Virus record (IMG/VR): IMGVR_UViG_3300043775_001178
Location: 1-37,323 of that record
Direction: 5' to 3' (one strand)
Source of the DNA: a virus
Length of the DNA stretch: 37,323 nucleotides
The first letter of the stretch is position 1, and every line of letters starts with the position of its first letter. The notes beneath the pieces are model-generated. The model saw nothing but the letters and a program-made list of their open reading frames with translations. It made no database searches and was not told the DNA's origin. Below are positions 1 through 6,469 of the stretch, piece by piece. The position numbers were made by a program, and so were the translations under genes.

Positions 1-96
1 CCGCCACTGCCACGGGATCGTGAGCTGGCGAAACGTCGCGAGGTGCTGCTCGATGTACGGCTCGCCGTTCAAGACGAGCGTGAAGAGCGTCAACAT
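1..96 (-). CDS. Glycosyltransferase-like protein, N-terminal fragment
   Basis: Only the first 32 codons are present; the gene runs off the left edge. The translation starts MLTLFTLVLNGEPYIEQHL, and the hydrophobic strand followed by NGEPYIEQHL looks like the start of a GT-A type glycosyltransferase of the kind found in phages. The ATG overlaps the stop of the upstream glycosyltransferase-like gene by a few bases, so the two are probably translated together. It continues a row of sugar and methyl transfer genes. The family call rests on a short N-terminus and is tentative. Confidence 0.5.
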   Translation of the reverse strand, partial: MLTLFTLVLNGEPYIEQHLATFRQLTIPWQWR

Positions 97-695
97 TGCC
101 ACAACGGCGAACGCCGCCCCTCCCAGTTGACCGCCTCGACGCCGCAGTGACCGACCGTCATCGGCAGCACGACGCACGACGCGAACTGCTTCGCGAACGA
201 CAGGTCGCAGAGTTCGGCCGTGCGTGACCACTCGGGGTAGAGGACGTGCCGCCGGTAGAGTTGAAAGAATCCGGCGAACATGGAGGCGTACGCCTTGTTC
301 GGCTTGCCCTCCATGAGTCGCTCGGGCGTGTGGAAATCGACCCGCCTCGCGCCGTAGAGCGTCTCGGGATTCGTCGCGTCCTGCTCGATGATCTGGCGTG
401 CGTTCGTCGGCACCATCACGTCGGCGTCGATGAGCAAGTACCACGCTTCCGGGTACGCGGCGTGCAGGTGCTCCTGGGCGAACCGGATCGCACCGGACTT
501 GTTGAACGCTGCATCGTCGGCGTGCCACCCGTCATAGATCAGCGCCGTCGCCTCGGCTTTCTCAGCGACAGCGATGCTCGCGTCGTTCGTCGCCGTGACG
601 ACGCATACTCCCGACACCTGCCCCGCGAGGCAGTGCAGACAGTGCGGCAGGTAGTCCGCGTAGTTGACGCTCGTCGTGATCGCGTAGATGTCCAT
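90..695 (-). CDS. Glycosyltransferase-like protein (GT-A type DxD)
   Basis: The protein is 201 residues. An N-terminal strand (DIYAITTSVNYADYL) is followed by an acidic metal-binding DAD motif at about residues 90-92 in WYLLIDADVM, as in nucleotide-sugar transferases of the GT-A fold. This predicts transfer of a sugar from an activated donor, probably in the cytoplasm; the acceptor cannot be told. The chosen ATG overlaps the upstream methyltransferase stop as TAATG, and an earlier in-frame start would run further into that gene. It is the third member of a contiguous run of transferases (glycosyltransferase, methyltransferase, glycosyltransferase, glycosyltransferase). The fold call is fairly good; the exact family is not assigned. 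Confidence 0.65.
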   Translation of the reverse strand: MDIYAITTSVNYADYLPHCLHCLAGQVSGVCVVTATNDASIAVAEKAEATALIYDGWHADDAAFNKSGAIRFAQEHLHAAYPEAWYLLIDADVMVPTNARQIIEQDATNPETLYGARRVDFHTPERLMEGKPNKAYASMFAGFFQLYRRHVLYPEWSRTAELCDLSFAKQFASCVVLPMTVGHCGVEAVNWEGRRSPLWQC

Positions 696-1264
696 TACTC
701 GCCCCGCTTCACGGCGATGACTTGCCACTCACGGTGCAGCACGTCGAGGTATTGACCGTAGAGCGCGAGGAACGCATCGATCGCAGGCTTCGGCGTCGGC
801 AGGTGCTGCCGGTGCGGATGCGGGTCACGCCATTCGTAGTCGTCCCAGACGATGACAGAACCGACCTTGAGCAGCCGCCACGCGAGCACCGTGTCTTCTA
901 GCACCGTGCGGCCCTCGTGCCCGCCGTCGATGTAGATGCCATCGAAGAGCCGATGCTCGGCGAGAGCGCGGGCGAGGAACACGTGCGAGCGTCCGCGAAA
1001 CTTCTCGGCACGACCCGCGACGTTCGCGTCGAACCGCGCCTCGGGATTCTCAGCCGAGTACCCGTCGAAGGGGCCGCCCCACGTATCGACGCACGTGATC
1101 GTGTCGCCGGGCTTCAGCGCCTCATCGAGCATCCAACACGCCGAGCGGCCCTCGTGCGAGCCGATTTCCAGCCAGCGGCGCGGGTGCGGCAGGCGTGGCA
1201 ACACGTGCTCACGCCATGCGTTCGTACGCATCGAGAACCAATCGTGCGTGAACTCATAGCTCAT
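695..1264 (-). CDS. Class I SAM-dependent methyltransferase
   Basis: The protein is 189 residues. The SAM-binding glycine-rich loop is visible as WLEIGSHEGRSA near residues 31-42, followed by an acidic strand end (TCVD, residue 60). A later FDGIYIDGGHEGRTVLED stretch with VIVWDDYEW is typical of the Methyltransf_24 type, which methylates sugars or small metabolites. ATG overlaps the upstream stop as ATGA. Because glycosyltransferase-like genes flank it, a role in O-methylating a glycan is a reasonable inference. It carries no DNA-methyltransferase motif (no DPPY or PCQ), so it is unlikely to act on DNA. Confidence 0.75.
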   Translation of the reverse strand: MSYEFTHDWFSMRTNAWREHVLPRLPHPRRWLEIGSHEGRSACWMLDEALKPGDTITCVDTWGGPFDGYSAENPEARFDANVAGRAEKFRGRSHVFLARALAEHRLFDGIYIDGGHEGRTVLEDTVLAWRLLKVGSVIVWDDYEWRDPHPHRQHLPTPKPAIDAFLALYGQYLDVLHREWQVIAVKRGE

Positions 1265-1857
1265 GTCACCACCCGCCCTAGGTGCTCGCGGATCAACTCG
1301 CATCGGATGTCGGGCGGATTGCCGCACGGGTGGTAGACGAGGTCGCCGTGCTGCCAGTGGTTCGTCTGTCCGAGATGAACAGAGTTGAAAGCCCGCTTCG
1401 GCGCGATCGTCATGCGATCCGCCAGCCGCTCGCGGTGCTTCATCAGCCACTGCTGGACGTTCCATTCCATCGATCGCCACTCGTTCTCTGCGGCGACGAT
1501 CTCGTCGAGAAGTGAATGCGTGCCTTGAGTTGCACGCCACACGATCGACCCGCCGTTCACCAGGGCGTGCGCGCCGATACCCTCCTCGCAGATCGTCATG
1601 TGCGGCCCGAGATCGGGCACGTCCTCGATCCGGGTCGTCAGGTTCGTGATGACGCAGTCGGCATCGAGCGTCCACACGAGGTCGTGATGCTCGAGCAGTT
1701 GCCCGATCCGCCAGAAGTTCGACAACGCCTGCGAGTACGCCTCGCACCGCCACACCATCGTGTAGTCGTGCCGCACGCAGTACGCGAGACGGTTCGCCAC
1801 CGTGAGTTCTGCCCACGGCGTTCCGACACCCGCGCTCGTGAAGATCGCGACGCTCAT
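1261..1857 (-). CDS. Glycosyltransferase-like protein with DAD motif
   Basis: The protein is 198 residues. The beginning (SVAIFTSAGVGTPWAELT) and the strand VWTLDADCVITN carrying DAD at about residues 65-67 resemble GT-A enzymes of the galactosyltransferase GMA12/MNN10 kind, in which DxD binds the metal and sugar nucleotide. HLGQTNHWQHGDLVYHPCG near the end fits the acceptor-side histidine region of that group. The ATG forms an ATGA overlap with the RusA stop. Together with its neighbours it probably modifies a surface or virion glycan, but substrate and target are unknown. Confidence 0.65.
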   Translation of the reverse strand: MSVAIFTSAGVGTPWAELTVANRLAYCVRHDYTMVWRCEAYSQALSNFWRIGQLLEHHDLVWTLDADCVITNLTTRIEDVPDLGPHMTICEEGIGAHALVNGGSIVWRATQGTHSLLDEIVAAENEWRSMEWNVQQWLMKHRERLADRMTIAPKRAFNSVHLGQTNHWQHGDLVYHPCGNPPDIRCELIREHLGRVVT

Positions 1858-2252
1858 GTGATCCGCACCGTCGTGCGACCTTCTGTGCCCCACGATTTCT
1901 CGACGACGAGCCGTGCGACGTGCGTGTCGTCGCCCATCACGTCCTGAAGCGCGTCAAGGACCGCCTTGCCCAGGTTGTCCACGTCGGGTCGCGGCAACGC
2001 CGGTGCGGTTGGCTTCACGCCTGCTTTGTTCATGTGCGACTTGGGCCGGGCGAACACGGCGTCGATGACGACGCTCACGGGTTTCGCCTGCTCGCGGAGC
2101 CCGGCGACGCTTGCCGCTAATGCGATCGCCTGTCGGTAGGCGTGAACTGGATGGCTCTTCGGTACGTACGCGCGAGCGAACCCGCCCTGCGTTGACACTC
2201 GCGGGCGCGGTTGCGGCACCGGATCGCCGGGGATTGAGAGCGTGATGGTCAC
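1854..2252 (-). CDS. rusA: RusA-type Holliday junction resolvase
   Basis: The protein is 132 residues, near the usual length of RusA (about 120). RusA dimers cut four-way DNA junctions during phage recombination and DNA processing. The N-terminal strand ends in GDPVPQPRPR. The catalytic signature RPDVDNLGKAVLDAL spans about residues 89-102, with acidic D90, D92 and D100 and lysine K96, and a further DD at 108-109 matches the conserved carboxylates of the family. The start is GTG, overlapping the upstream stop as GTGA. It sits far from the Sak4 module in this genome but would act in the same pathway. Confidence 0.92.
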   Translation of the reverse strand: MTITLSIPGDPVPQPRPRVSTQGGFARAYVPKSHPVHAYRQAIALAASVAGLREQAKPVSVVIDAVFARPKSHMNKAGVKPTAPALPRPDVDNLGKAVLDALQDVMGDDTHVARLVVEKSWGTEGRTTVRIT

Positions 2253-2470
2253 AGCAGATCGAGCCCGTGCTCCGCACACTGACTCCGCAGCCACTCGCGG
2301 AGCTCTTGGTACGCCACCTCGACATCGTGGCCGAGCTCGCCAGCCTTGATCTCGGTGGCGAGGTGGTCATCGAGCAGGATGACGATCGACTTCGCCCGCG
2401 AGCCCTCAACGCAGTCGCGGAACTCGCCCTCGTCCTCGGGCAGGCGGAATCTCAGCGTGGCGGTTGGCAT
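2249..2470 (-). CDS. Small phage protein of unknown function
   Basis: The protein is about 73 residues. It begins PTATLRFRLPEDEGEF and ends with YQELREWLRSQ, an acidic, mostly helical small protein. The pattern (short beta strand, LPE, then helix ending in WLR) recalls small phage early proteins of unknown role. ATG at 2470 is chosen because the LRFRLPEDE start follows directly; another ATG at 2485 would add five residues. It overlaps the 3' end of the protease gene by about 19 bases. Confidence 0.6.
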   Translation of the reverse strand: MPTATLRFRLPEDEGEFRDCVEGSRAKSIVILLDDHLATEIKAGELGHDVEVAYQELREWLRSQCAEHGLDLL

Positions 2471-3243
2471 CCCGGCATCGTGCATGGCGAGTCAAGTTCG
2501 CCGACAACGCTGCGAATCCAGTCGAGGTAGAGCACCACGCGGGTGTGCCCCGACTCCTCGCCGAGGACGTACCGCGTCTTCCCGCCGACCCTCGCGACGT
2601 AGGAGTTCACGCCGACGAGCCGCGTGCTGCCGTCGATCGCAGTTGCCCAGAGCGGGCCGCCTGAGTCGCCCGGCGCGATGCACGCAGGGAGCGGGCCAGC
2701 GTCGGGCGTCCTGCGAATCGGGCAGACGTACACGCCGTGCTCGATCGACCCGAGGACGCAAGTCCCCGCCCGCAGCCGCTGGTCGCCTCCCGTAAGCCCG
2801 CGAGTGAGCGTGCCCGTCATGCCATACCCCGCAGCGGCAGCGACGCTGCCGAGCCGCTCGGTGCCGTCAGCGAGCATCGGGTACACGTCTGCGTGCCTGT
2901 GCTGTCCGAGCCGCACCAAGGCGATGTCGTGCCAGCCGTGGACGCCTTCCCATTCGGGATGCCGCACGACACGGTCGCACGCGAGACGCTCGCCGCCGAG
3001 CACGACGGTCACCGCCGTCATCTCGTGCGGGACGTGTGCCGCCGTGAGCACCCAGTGCGGCGATATGAGCGTGCCAGAGCCCGCGAGCGGAACGCCTTCG
3101 GCGTTGTTTCCGGTGACCCGCACGACGTATCCCGCGAACGTCGCACCGTAGTCGAGGTATCGGCTGTCGCCTTTTGAGTCATCGATCGTGGCGGCGGATG
3201 CCGCGAGGGCCGACACGGCGATGAGCGTCGCCAAGAGTCGCAT
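2452..3243 (-). CDS. Secreted trypsin-like (S1 family) serine protease
   Basis: The protein is 263 residues. Residues 1-18 form a signal peptide (basic MR, hydrophobic core, ASA-A cleavage site), so the product should be exported. The S1 catalytic triad is complete: H70 in VLTAAHV, D106 in HDIALVRL and S194 in PGDSGGPLW. Paired cysteines (89, 162, 174, 188) could form disulfides outside the cytoplasm. The length is normal for a chymotrypsin-fold domain with nothing added. Such a protease is unusual in a phage. It may be host-derived cargo or may help breach a protein-rich envelope; both are inference. Its promoter region may include the direct repeat just upstream. Confidence 0.9.
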   Translation of the reverse strand: MRLLATLIAVSALAASAATIDDSKGDSRYLDYGATFAGYVVRVTGNNAEGVPLAGSGTLISPHWVLTAAHVPHEMTAVTVVLGGERLACDRVVRHPEWEGVHGWHDIALVRLGQHRHADVYPMLADGTERLGSVAAAAGYGMTGTLTRGLTGGDQRLRAGTCVLGSIEHGVYVCPIRRTPDAGPLPACIAPGDSGGPLWATAIDGSTRLVGVNSYVARVGGKTRYVLGEESGHTRVVLYLDWIRSVVGELDSPCTMPGCQPPR

Positions 3244-3282
3244 GCCCGATCATGGCACGCGAGGCTAGTGGCCTTGCAGTTA

Positions 3283-3314
3283 GCGTGATACACGGAAGCG
3301 GCGTGATACGCGGA
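3283..3314. repeat. 14-bp direct repeat upstream of the protease gene
   Basis: GCGTGATACACGGA and GCGTGATACGCGGA lie 18 bp start to start (13 of 14 identical) in the 88-bp gap between the protease and the next upstream gene. The position, 30-70 bases before the start codon, would suit a regulator binding site. No clear -10/-35 pair was seen around it. Confidence 0.4.
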
Positions 3315-3331
3315 CAGTAGAAACACAAGTT

Positions 3332-3577
3332 CTATTTGTTCTTCCCGACCGCCTTCGTCCCCTTCATGCGGAGCCGAAGTTCTTTCCGCTGCCGATCCAT
3401 CGACGCCCGCTTCGTGTCGAGTCTGGCGTATTCCTTCTTGTCGAACCACACCAGCACGCTTGCCATCCGAGCGTCCAGCCAAGCAATCCCACGATCCAAC
3501 CGTGCCATCCGTTGCCGGTCTGATTTCCGAATCGAGGAGCCGCGACTCGAACGCGGGCCTTGAGCGTTCTCGCTCAT
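3332..3577 (-). CDS. Small basic protein of unknown function
   Basis: The protein is 81 residues, strongly basic and predicted to be helical (RLDRGIAWLDARMASV, then KEYARLDTKRASMDRQRK). The C-terminus is lysine-rich (KGTKAVGKNK). It looks like a nucleic-acid-associated or coiled-coil protein but matches no family I recognise. The ATG is preceded by AGGTGG at good spacing. Its 5' flank is the first of two hairpin repeats, so it may be the native neighbour into which a gene cassette was inserted. Confidence 0.5.
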   Translation of the reverse strand: MSENAQGPRSSRGSSIRKSDRQRMARLDRGIAWLDARMASVLVWFDKKEYARLDTKRASMDRQRKELRLRMKGTKAVGKNK

Positions 3578-3610
3578 GTTCTGCACCACCTAAACTACCC
3601 CTCGAAAAAT

Positions 3611-3662
3611 AGAACCAGCGGATGAAGCGGACGGCAGAGCCGCCGCTTATCCTGTGCGTTCT
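3611..3662. repeat. 52-bp attC-like hairpin repeat, copy 1
   Basis: A near-palindromic element. Ends AGAAC/GTTCT pair; then unpaired spacers (CAGC and TGTGC); then GGAT-G-AAGCGG-A-CGGC pairs with GCCGCCGCTTATCC, leaving a single G and a single A unpaired on the same arm; the loop is AGA. This layout (outer AAC/GTT boxes, spacers, inner boxes with extrahelical bases on one arm) is that of integron attC sites, although the boxes do not match the full GTTRRRY consensus. It starts 4 bases beyond the DUF551 stop codon. On the minus strand it is followed by ATTTTT, so an intrinsic terminator is an alternative reading. Confidence 0.6.
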
Positions 3663-3666
3663 GTGG

Positions 3667-3957
3667 CTACTTGCCGTCCGTTGGCGGTGCCGGAAACGGC
3701 ATCCAGTGCGAAACCAACACCTCATAGTCTCCGCTGAACCACTTGCCGTCGCCGTCATACCACGCCCAGCCTGTGCCGATCCTGCTTGGGTGCCAGACAA
3801 CAACATCATCTACTTGGTCAGGAAGCCGCTCCTCAACTGGAACCCAAGTGAGCATCGCCCGCAGCCGCTCGTAGTCCTGTCGCATGACGTACTGCTCGCC
3901 TTCATGGTTGAAGACAAACGTCGCGTATGGCTTGCTGTCTGCAATCGGATCGTTCAT
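3667..3957 (-). CDS. DUF551-domain protein in a possible gene cassette
   Basis: The protein is 96 residues. The C-terminal half carries the DUF551 pattern: WVPVEERLPD, then VVVWHPSR, then WFSGDYEVLVSHWMPFPAPP. DUF551 proteins are small and common in phages and mobile DNA, with no known biochemical role. The start ATG follows GAGGTGA. The gene sits alone between two 52-bp hairpin repeats, one about 4 bases after its stop and the other about 27 bases before its start, giving a repeat-to-repeat unit of 374 bp. That is the size and layout of an integron-type gene cassette. Confidence 0.75.
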   Translation of the reverse strand: MNDPIADSKPYATFVFNHEGEQYVMRQDYERLRAMLTWVPVEERLPDQVDDVVVWHPSRIGTGWAWYDGDGKWFSGDYEVLVSHWMPFPAPPTDGK

Positions 3958-3984
3958 CGCTTCACCTCGTTTCTCTACGCTCAC

Positions 3985-4036
3985 AGAACCAGCGGATGAA
4001 GCGGACGGCGAGGCCGCCGCTTATCCTGCGCGTTCT
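3985..4036. repeat. 52-bp attC-like hairpin repeat, copy 2
   Basis: 48 of 52 positions are identical to copy 1. Three of the four differences fall in the loop (GAG instead of AGA) and one in an unpaired spacer, so all stem pairs are kept. Its minus-strand start coincides with the stop codon of the upstream gene (TGAGAAC). There is no T-run after it, so termination is less likely here than at copy 1. Confidence 0.6.
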
Positions 4037-4272
4037 CACTTCAACCGATCCAACAACCGCCGCATGGTGTCCGCCGCCTCTTGGTCGGTAGCACCGCCGT
4101 AGACGATGTCTTCGCAGGCTGAGATGCCAGCCTTAATCGCCTCACGCTCCTCGTCTGTAAGCCGCAGACGCTCAATCTCATCCGCCGCCTCGTCCATCAA
4201 GTCGCTCGCGGGCGCAGCGTCCACCGCGTGCGTCCACCGGCGCAGGCGTGTCACGATGTCGGTCACGGTCAC
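4036..4272 (-). CDS. Small acidic helical protein of unknown function
   Basis: The protein is 78 residues (MTVTDIVTRLRRWTHAV...), rich in acidic residues and leucines, with DLMDEAADEIERLRLTDEER suggesting helices or a short coiled coil. The GTG start overlaps the stop of the 47-residue membrane protein gene as GTGA, which decides the start. The stop codon lies exactly at the edge of the second hairpin repeat. No function can be assigned. Confidence 0.6.
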   Translation of the reverse strand: MTVTDIVTRLRRWTHAVDAAPASDLMDEAADEIERLRLTDEEREAIKAGISACEDIVYGGATDQEAADTMRRLLDRLK

Positions 4273-4412
4273 CTCGTCATCCACATCAGTCCCCAGTTCG
4301 CCATTCCGTAGCTCGCCCAAACGACGAACCCGGCAGGGCTGCCCTTCCACCACTGCTCGATCGCGACGCCCCAGTAGATCAGCGAGACGAGGAAGAGGAG
4401 CGGTGCGCTCAT
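4269..4412 (-). CDS. 47-residue membrane protein
   Basis: A short gene beginning MSAPLLFLVSLIYWGVAIEQ and ending NWGLMWMTR. It has two likely membrane helices (residues 3-18 and 28-44) separated by a short charged and polar turn (EQWWKGSP). ATG overlaps the stop of the upstream HTH gene as ATGA, and its own TGA overlaps the GTG of the next gene, so both ends fit the operon exactly. Small two-helix phage proteins of this type are sometimes holins or superinfection-exclusion proteins. Nothing here shows which. Confidence 0.6.
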   Translation of the reverse strand: MSAPLLFLVSLIYWGVAIEQWWKGSPAGFVVWASYGMANWGLMWMTR

Positions 4413-4753
4413 CCGAACACCCCGCCGTAGCAGATCGGCTGAACTTTCTGGGCGCGCCGCTCGTACCGAACCTCCTCGCTCCAGCCCTCGCGGATCGGCC
4501 TGGCCCGCTCTTCGGTCCAGGCGTCGAGACGAAGATCGACGACAGTCGAGTCGTCCTCGACCGCCTCGATCGCCTTACGCTCGCGGATCTCGCTCACGAC
4601 ACGGTTGCGGTTCGCGAGCCCGAAACGCTGTGCCGTGCGTGTCACGGTGTTCGGCGTGACGCGCAGCCGATCAGCGATGTCTTCGACACGAAGCGTCTCG
4701 TCGTGCCAGAGCCGAAAGAGCAGGGCAGCGTCGGTGATCCTGCGGTGTCCCAT
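4409..4753 (-). CDS. Helix-turn-helix DNA-binding protein
   Basis: The protein is 114 residues. Residues about 8-45 form a helix-turn-helix (ALLFRLWHDETLRVEDIADR, then LRVTPNTVTRTAQRFGL), similar to resolvase or sigma region 4-like motifs. The C-terminal half is charged and lacks a recognisable domain. The start is well supported: GAGGAGG lies 6-8 bases before the ATG. It follows the sliding clamp gene by 11 bases in the same direction. It probably acts as a transcription regulator of the early region; the target is unknown. Confidence 0.7.
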   Translation of the reverse strand: MGHRRITDAALLFRLWHDETLRVEDIADRLRVTPNTVTRTAQRFGLANRNRVVSEIRERKAIEAVEDDSTVVDLRLDAWTEERARPIREGWSEEVRYERRAQKVQPICYGGVFG

Positions 4754-4764
4754 GTTGCACCTCC

Positions 4765-5886
4765 TCAGTCGTTCGAGAGCGGCATGATGACGCCGGTGTA
4801 GACGCCGCCGTTGCGGAGCACGCACGCGGACTGCGCGTCCACGAGCTCGACCGTGATGTGCGGCCCCTCGTCCGTCGCGATGCCACGGAGCCACTCGACG
4901 ACGAACACGGGATCGAGCTTCACCTTGACCGGGTCGCCGCCGCTGACGACCTCGATCGTCACGTCACTCTGCCCGTACTCGCTCGACTGCCCGTGAAGCG
5001 TCACGCCGTCGGCCGAGAACGTGAAATCCACGCCCTTCGACTGCTCGCTGGTGACGATCGCCGCCGCCCTGGTCGCAGCGATGAGCTCGTCGCGATCGAC
5101 CACCGTCTCGATCGCACCCTCGCGGTCCTTCGGCAGCACGTCACGCCAGCGGGGGAAACGCCCGGCGATCTGCCTGGCCGTCACGACGCACCCCGGCAGC
5201 GTGGCGACGAGCTCGTGCTCGCTCGCCTCGAGTTGCACCGCGTCGTCGCCTCGAGCCGCCACGCTCGCGAGCGATGCGAGCACCCGAGCCGGGACGAGCG
5301 CCGAACCGTCGTCCACCGCTTGGTCGTGCTCGACCGCCACGTGCGAGAGCCGACGCCCGTCGGTCGCCACGAACGAGCAGTCGCCGCCGAGCACCTCAAT
5401 GAGCACCGCACCGAGTGCGTAGCGACTGCTGTCGTTATCCGTCGCGTAGACGCAGCCCTTCACGGCACGGGCGAATTGATCGCACGGGACTCGCACGAGC
5501 GTTCTGAGCGGCTCGTGCTGCCATGTCGGCCACTCGTCAGCGCTCTCGACCGGAAGCCGCCACGTGCCACGCCCGGCCGTCACGACGCACGACGTGCCGT
5601 CAGGCGTGATCGTCACCTCCTCGGCACGAGCCTCGGCGAGGATCGCACGCAGCCGGGCGAACGGCAGGAGTAGCGGCTCGCCGTGGTAGTCGATCTCGAC
5701 AGCGATCTGGAGTTCGAGGTCAGTCGCCGTGAGTGTGCCATCGCCAATTCGGATGCACGCGAGCACTGGCTTCGCCGGTCGCGTCGGCACCGCTGCGGAC
5801 ACGTCCGCGAGCGCTGTCTTCAGCGTGGCGGCCGGTAGCGTGATGCCAGTACTCCTTCGCCGCTTCGTAGCCGTTGCCGTCGTCAT
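4765..5886 (-). CDS. dnaN: DNA polymerase III beta subunit (sliding clamp)
   Basis: The protein is 373 residues, the normal length for a bacterial beta clamp (about 366-380). The clamp encircles DNA and holds the polymerase. Family features: N-terminal LPAATLKTALADVSAAVPTR, LTATDLELQIAVEID, FVATDGRRLSHVAV in the middle domain, and the terminal VYTGVIMPLSND corresponding to the usual MP-x-R/N-L end. The start ATG has AGGAGGAGA just upstream. No polymerase is encoded here, so it most likely recruits host polymerase III to phage DNA. A bacterial-type clamp is rare in phages. The gene overlaps the 3' end of the upstream membrane protein gene by 167 bases. Confidence 0.92.
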   Translation of the reverse strand: MTTATATKRRRSTGITLPAATLKTALADVSAAVPTRPAKPVLACIRIGDGTLTATDLELQIAVEIDYHGEPLLLPFARLRAILAEARAEEVTITPDGTSCVVTAGRGTWRLPVESADEWPTWQHEPLRTLVRVPCDQFARAVKGCVYATDNDSSRYALGAVLIEVLGGDCSFVATDGRRLSHVAVEHDQAVDDGSALVPARVLASLASVAARGDDAVQLEASEHELVATLPGCVVTARQIAGRFPRWRDVLPKDREGAIETVVDRDELIAATRAAAIVTSEQSKGVDFTFSADGVTLHGQSSEYGQSDVTIEVVSGGDPVKVKLDPVFVVEWLRGIATDEGPHITVELVDAQSACVLRNGGVYTGVIMPLSND

Positions 5887-5983
5887 GTCCTCTCCTCCTG
5901 AGTGACGCACCAACAAGGATCCCGAGGGCGAACGTCGCCGACTGGATCACGATCCCGATTGCGATGATTGCGAGCTCGCTCAT
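5720..5983 (-). CDS. Small membrane-anchored protein
   Basis: The protein is 87 residues. Residues 3-26 (ELAIIAIGIVIQSATFALGI...) form one membrane helix, followed by a basic stop signal (LRRRGHDD) and a soluble tail. ATG overlaps the upstream stop as ATGA. The last 55 codons overlap the clamp gene in another frame, which is odd for this compact genome. The N-terminal part is likely real; the tail may be the read-through of a gene that once ended earlier. Function unknown. Confidence 0.5.
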   Translation of the reverse strand: MSELAIIAIGIVIQSATFALGILVGASLRRRGHDDGNGYEAAKEYWHHATGRHAEDSARGRVRSGADATGEASARVHPNWRWHTHGD

Positions 5984-6225
5984 GCCGCCCCGCCTTTCTG
6001 CTCGCCGAATGCCGCGCGACGCATGATCTCGGCGTCGAGTTCGGCCCGCTCCAGGTGCAGCGCCTGACGGGCGAGACGCTCGCGCATGTCCTTGACCTGC
6101 GACTTGAGCACCGTCATCGCCAGCGAAGCCTGCTCGAAGACGACCCGCGAGGCGTCATCCGTGTCGTCGTCCCACGAGCGACGAAAGCACGCCGAGTGAA
6201 TCGCGTTGATTTCACGCCTCGTCAT
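5980..6225 (-). CDS. Small helical protein of unknown function
   Basis: The protein is 81 residues (MTRREINAIHSACFRRSW...). The second half is a long charged helix (VKDMRERLARQALHLERAEL) that could form a coiled coil. The start ATG has GGAGGC at suitable spacing and overlaps the upstream winged-helix gene by 14 bases. No family recognised. Confidence 0.55.
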   Translation of the reverse strand: MTRREINAIHSACFRRSWDDDTDDASRVVFEQASLAMTVLKSQVKDMRERLARQALHLERAELDAEIMRRAAFGEQKGGAA

Positions 6226-6469
6226 CGGATGCCTCCAGCGATTCGAGGGTCGGGATGATTGTGTTCGCGCGGTTGCTCTCGAACGTGATCCAGCCTTTCT
6301 TCCGCAGCGACAGGCAGTGCCCGTAGGCGGCGTTCGGGCTCGCAAAGCCGAACGCCTCGCAGATCTGCCTGAACCCGGCTCCGGTCCTCGTGCGGGCGTT
6401 GTGGTCCCGTATGAACTCAAACACCCGTGACTGGGTGTCGGTGAGCGGTGGCAGGTGCGTGTGCGTCAT
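6212..6469 (-). CDS. LexA-like winged-helix protein without peptidase domain
   Basis: The protein is 85 residues. From about residue 8 it follows the N-terminal DNA-binding domain of LexA: LTDTQSRVFEFIRDHNART, then FRQICEAFGFASPNAAYGHC, then LRKKGWI. The self-cleaving protease half of LexA is missing, so it is not SOS-cleaved by the classical route. ATG overlaps the initiator stop as ATGA. It is a plausible repressor or activator of the replication genes; its operator is not identified. Confidence 0.75.
   Translation of the reverse strand: MTHTHLPPLTDTQSRVFEFIRDHNARTRTGAGFRQICEAFGFASPNAAYGHCLSLRKKGWITFESNRANTIIPTLESLEASDDEA

Noticed and set aside
3622-3999. Plus-strand frame starting inside hairpin copy 1
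   Set aside because: It is the antisense shadow of the DUF551 gene; the minus-strand protein shows the full DUF551 pattern and a good ribosome site.
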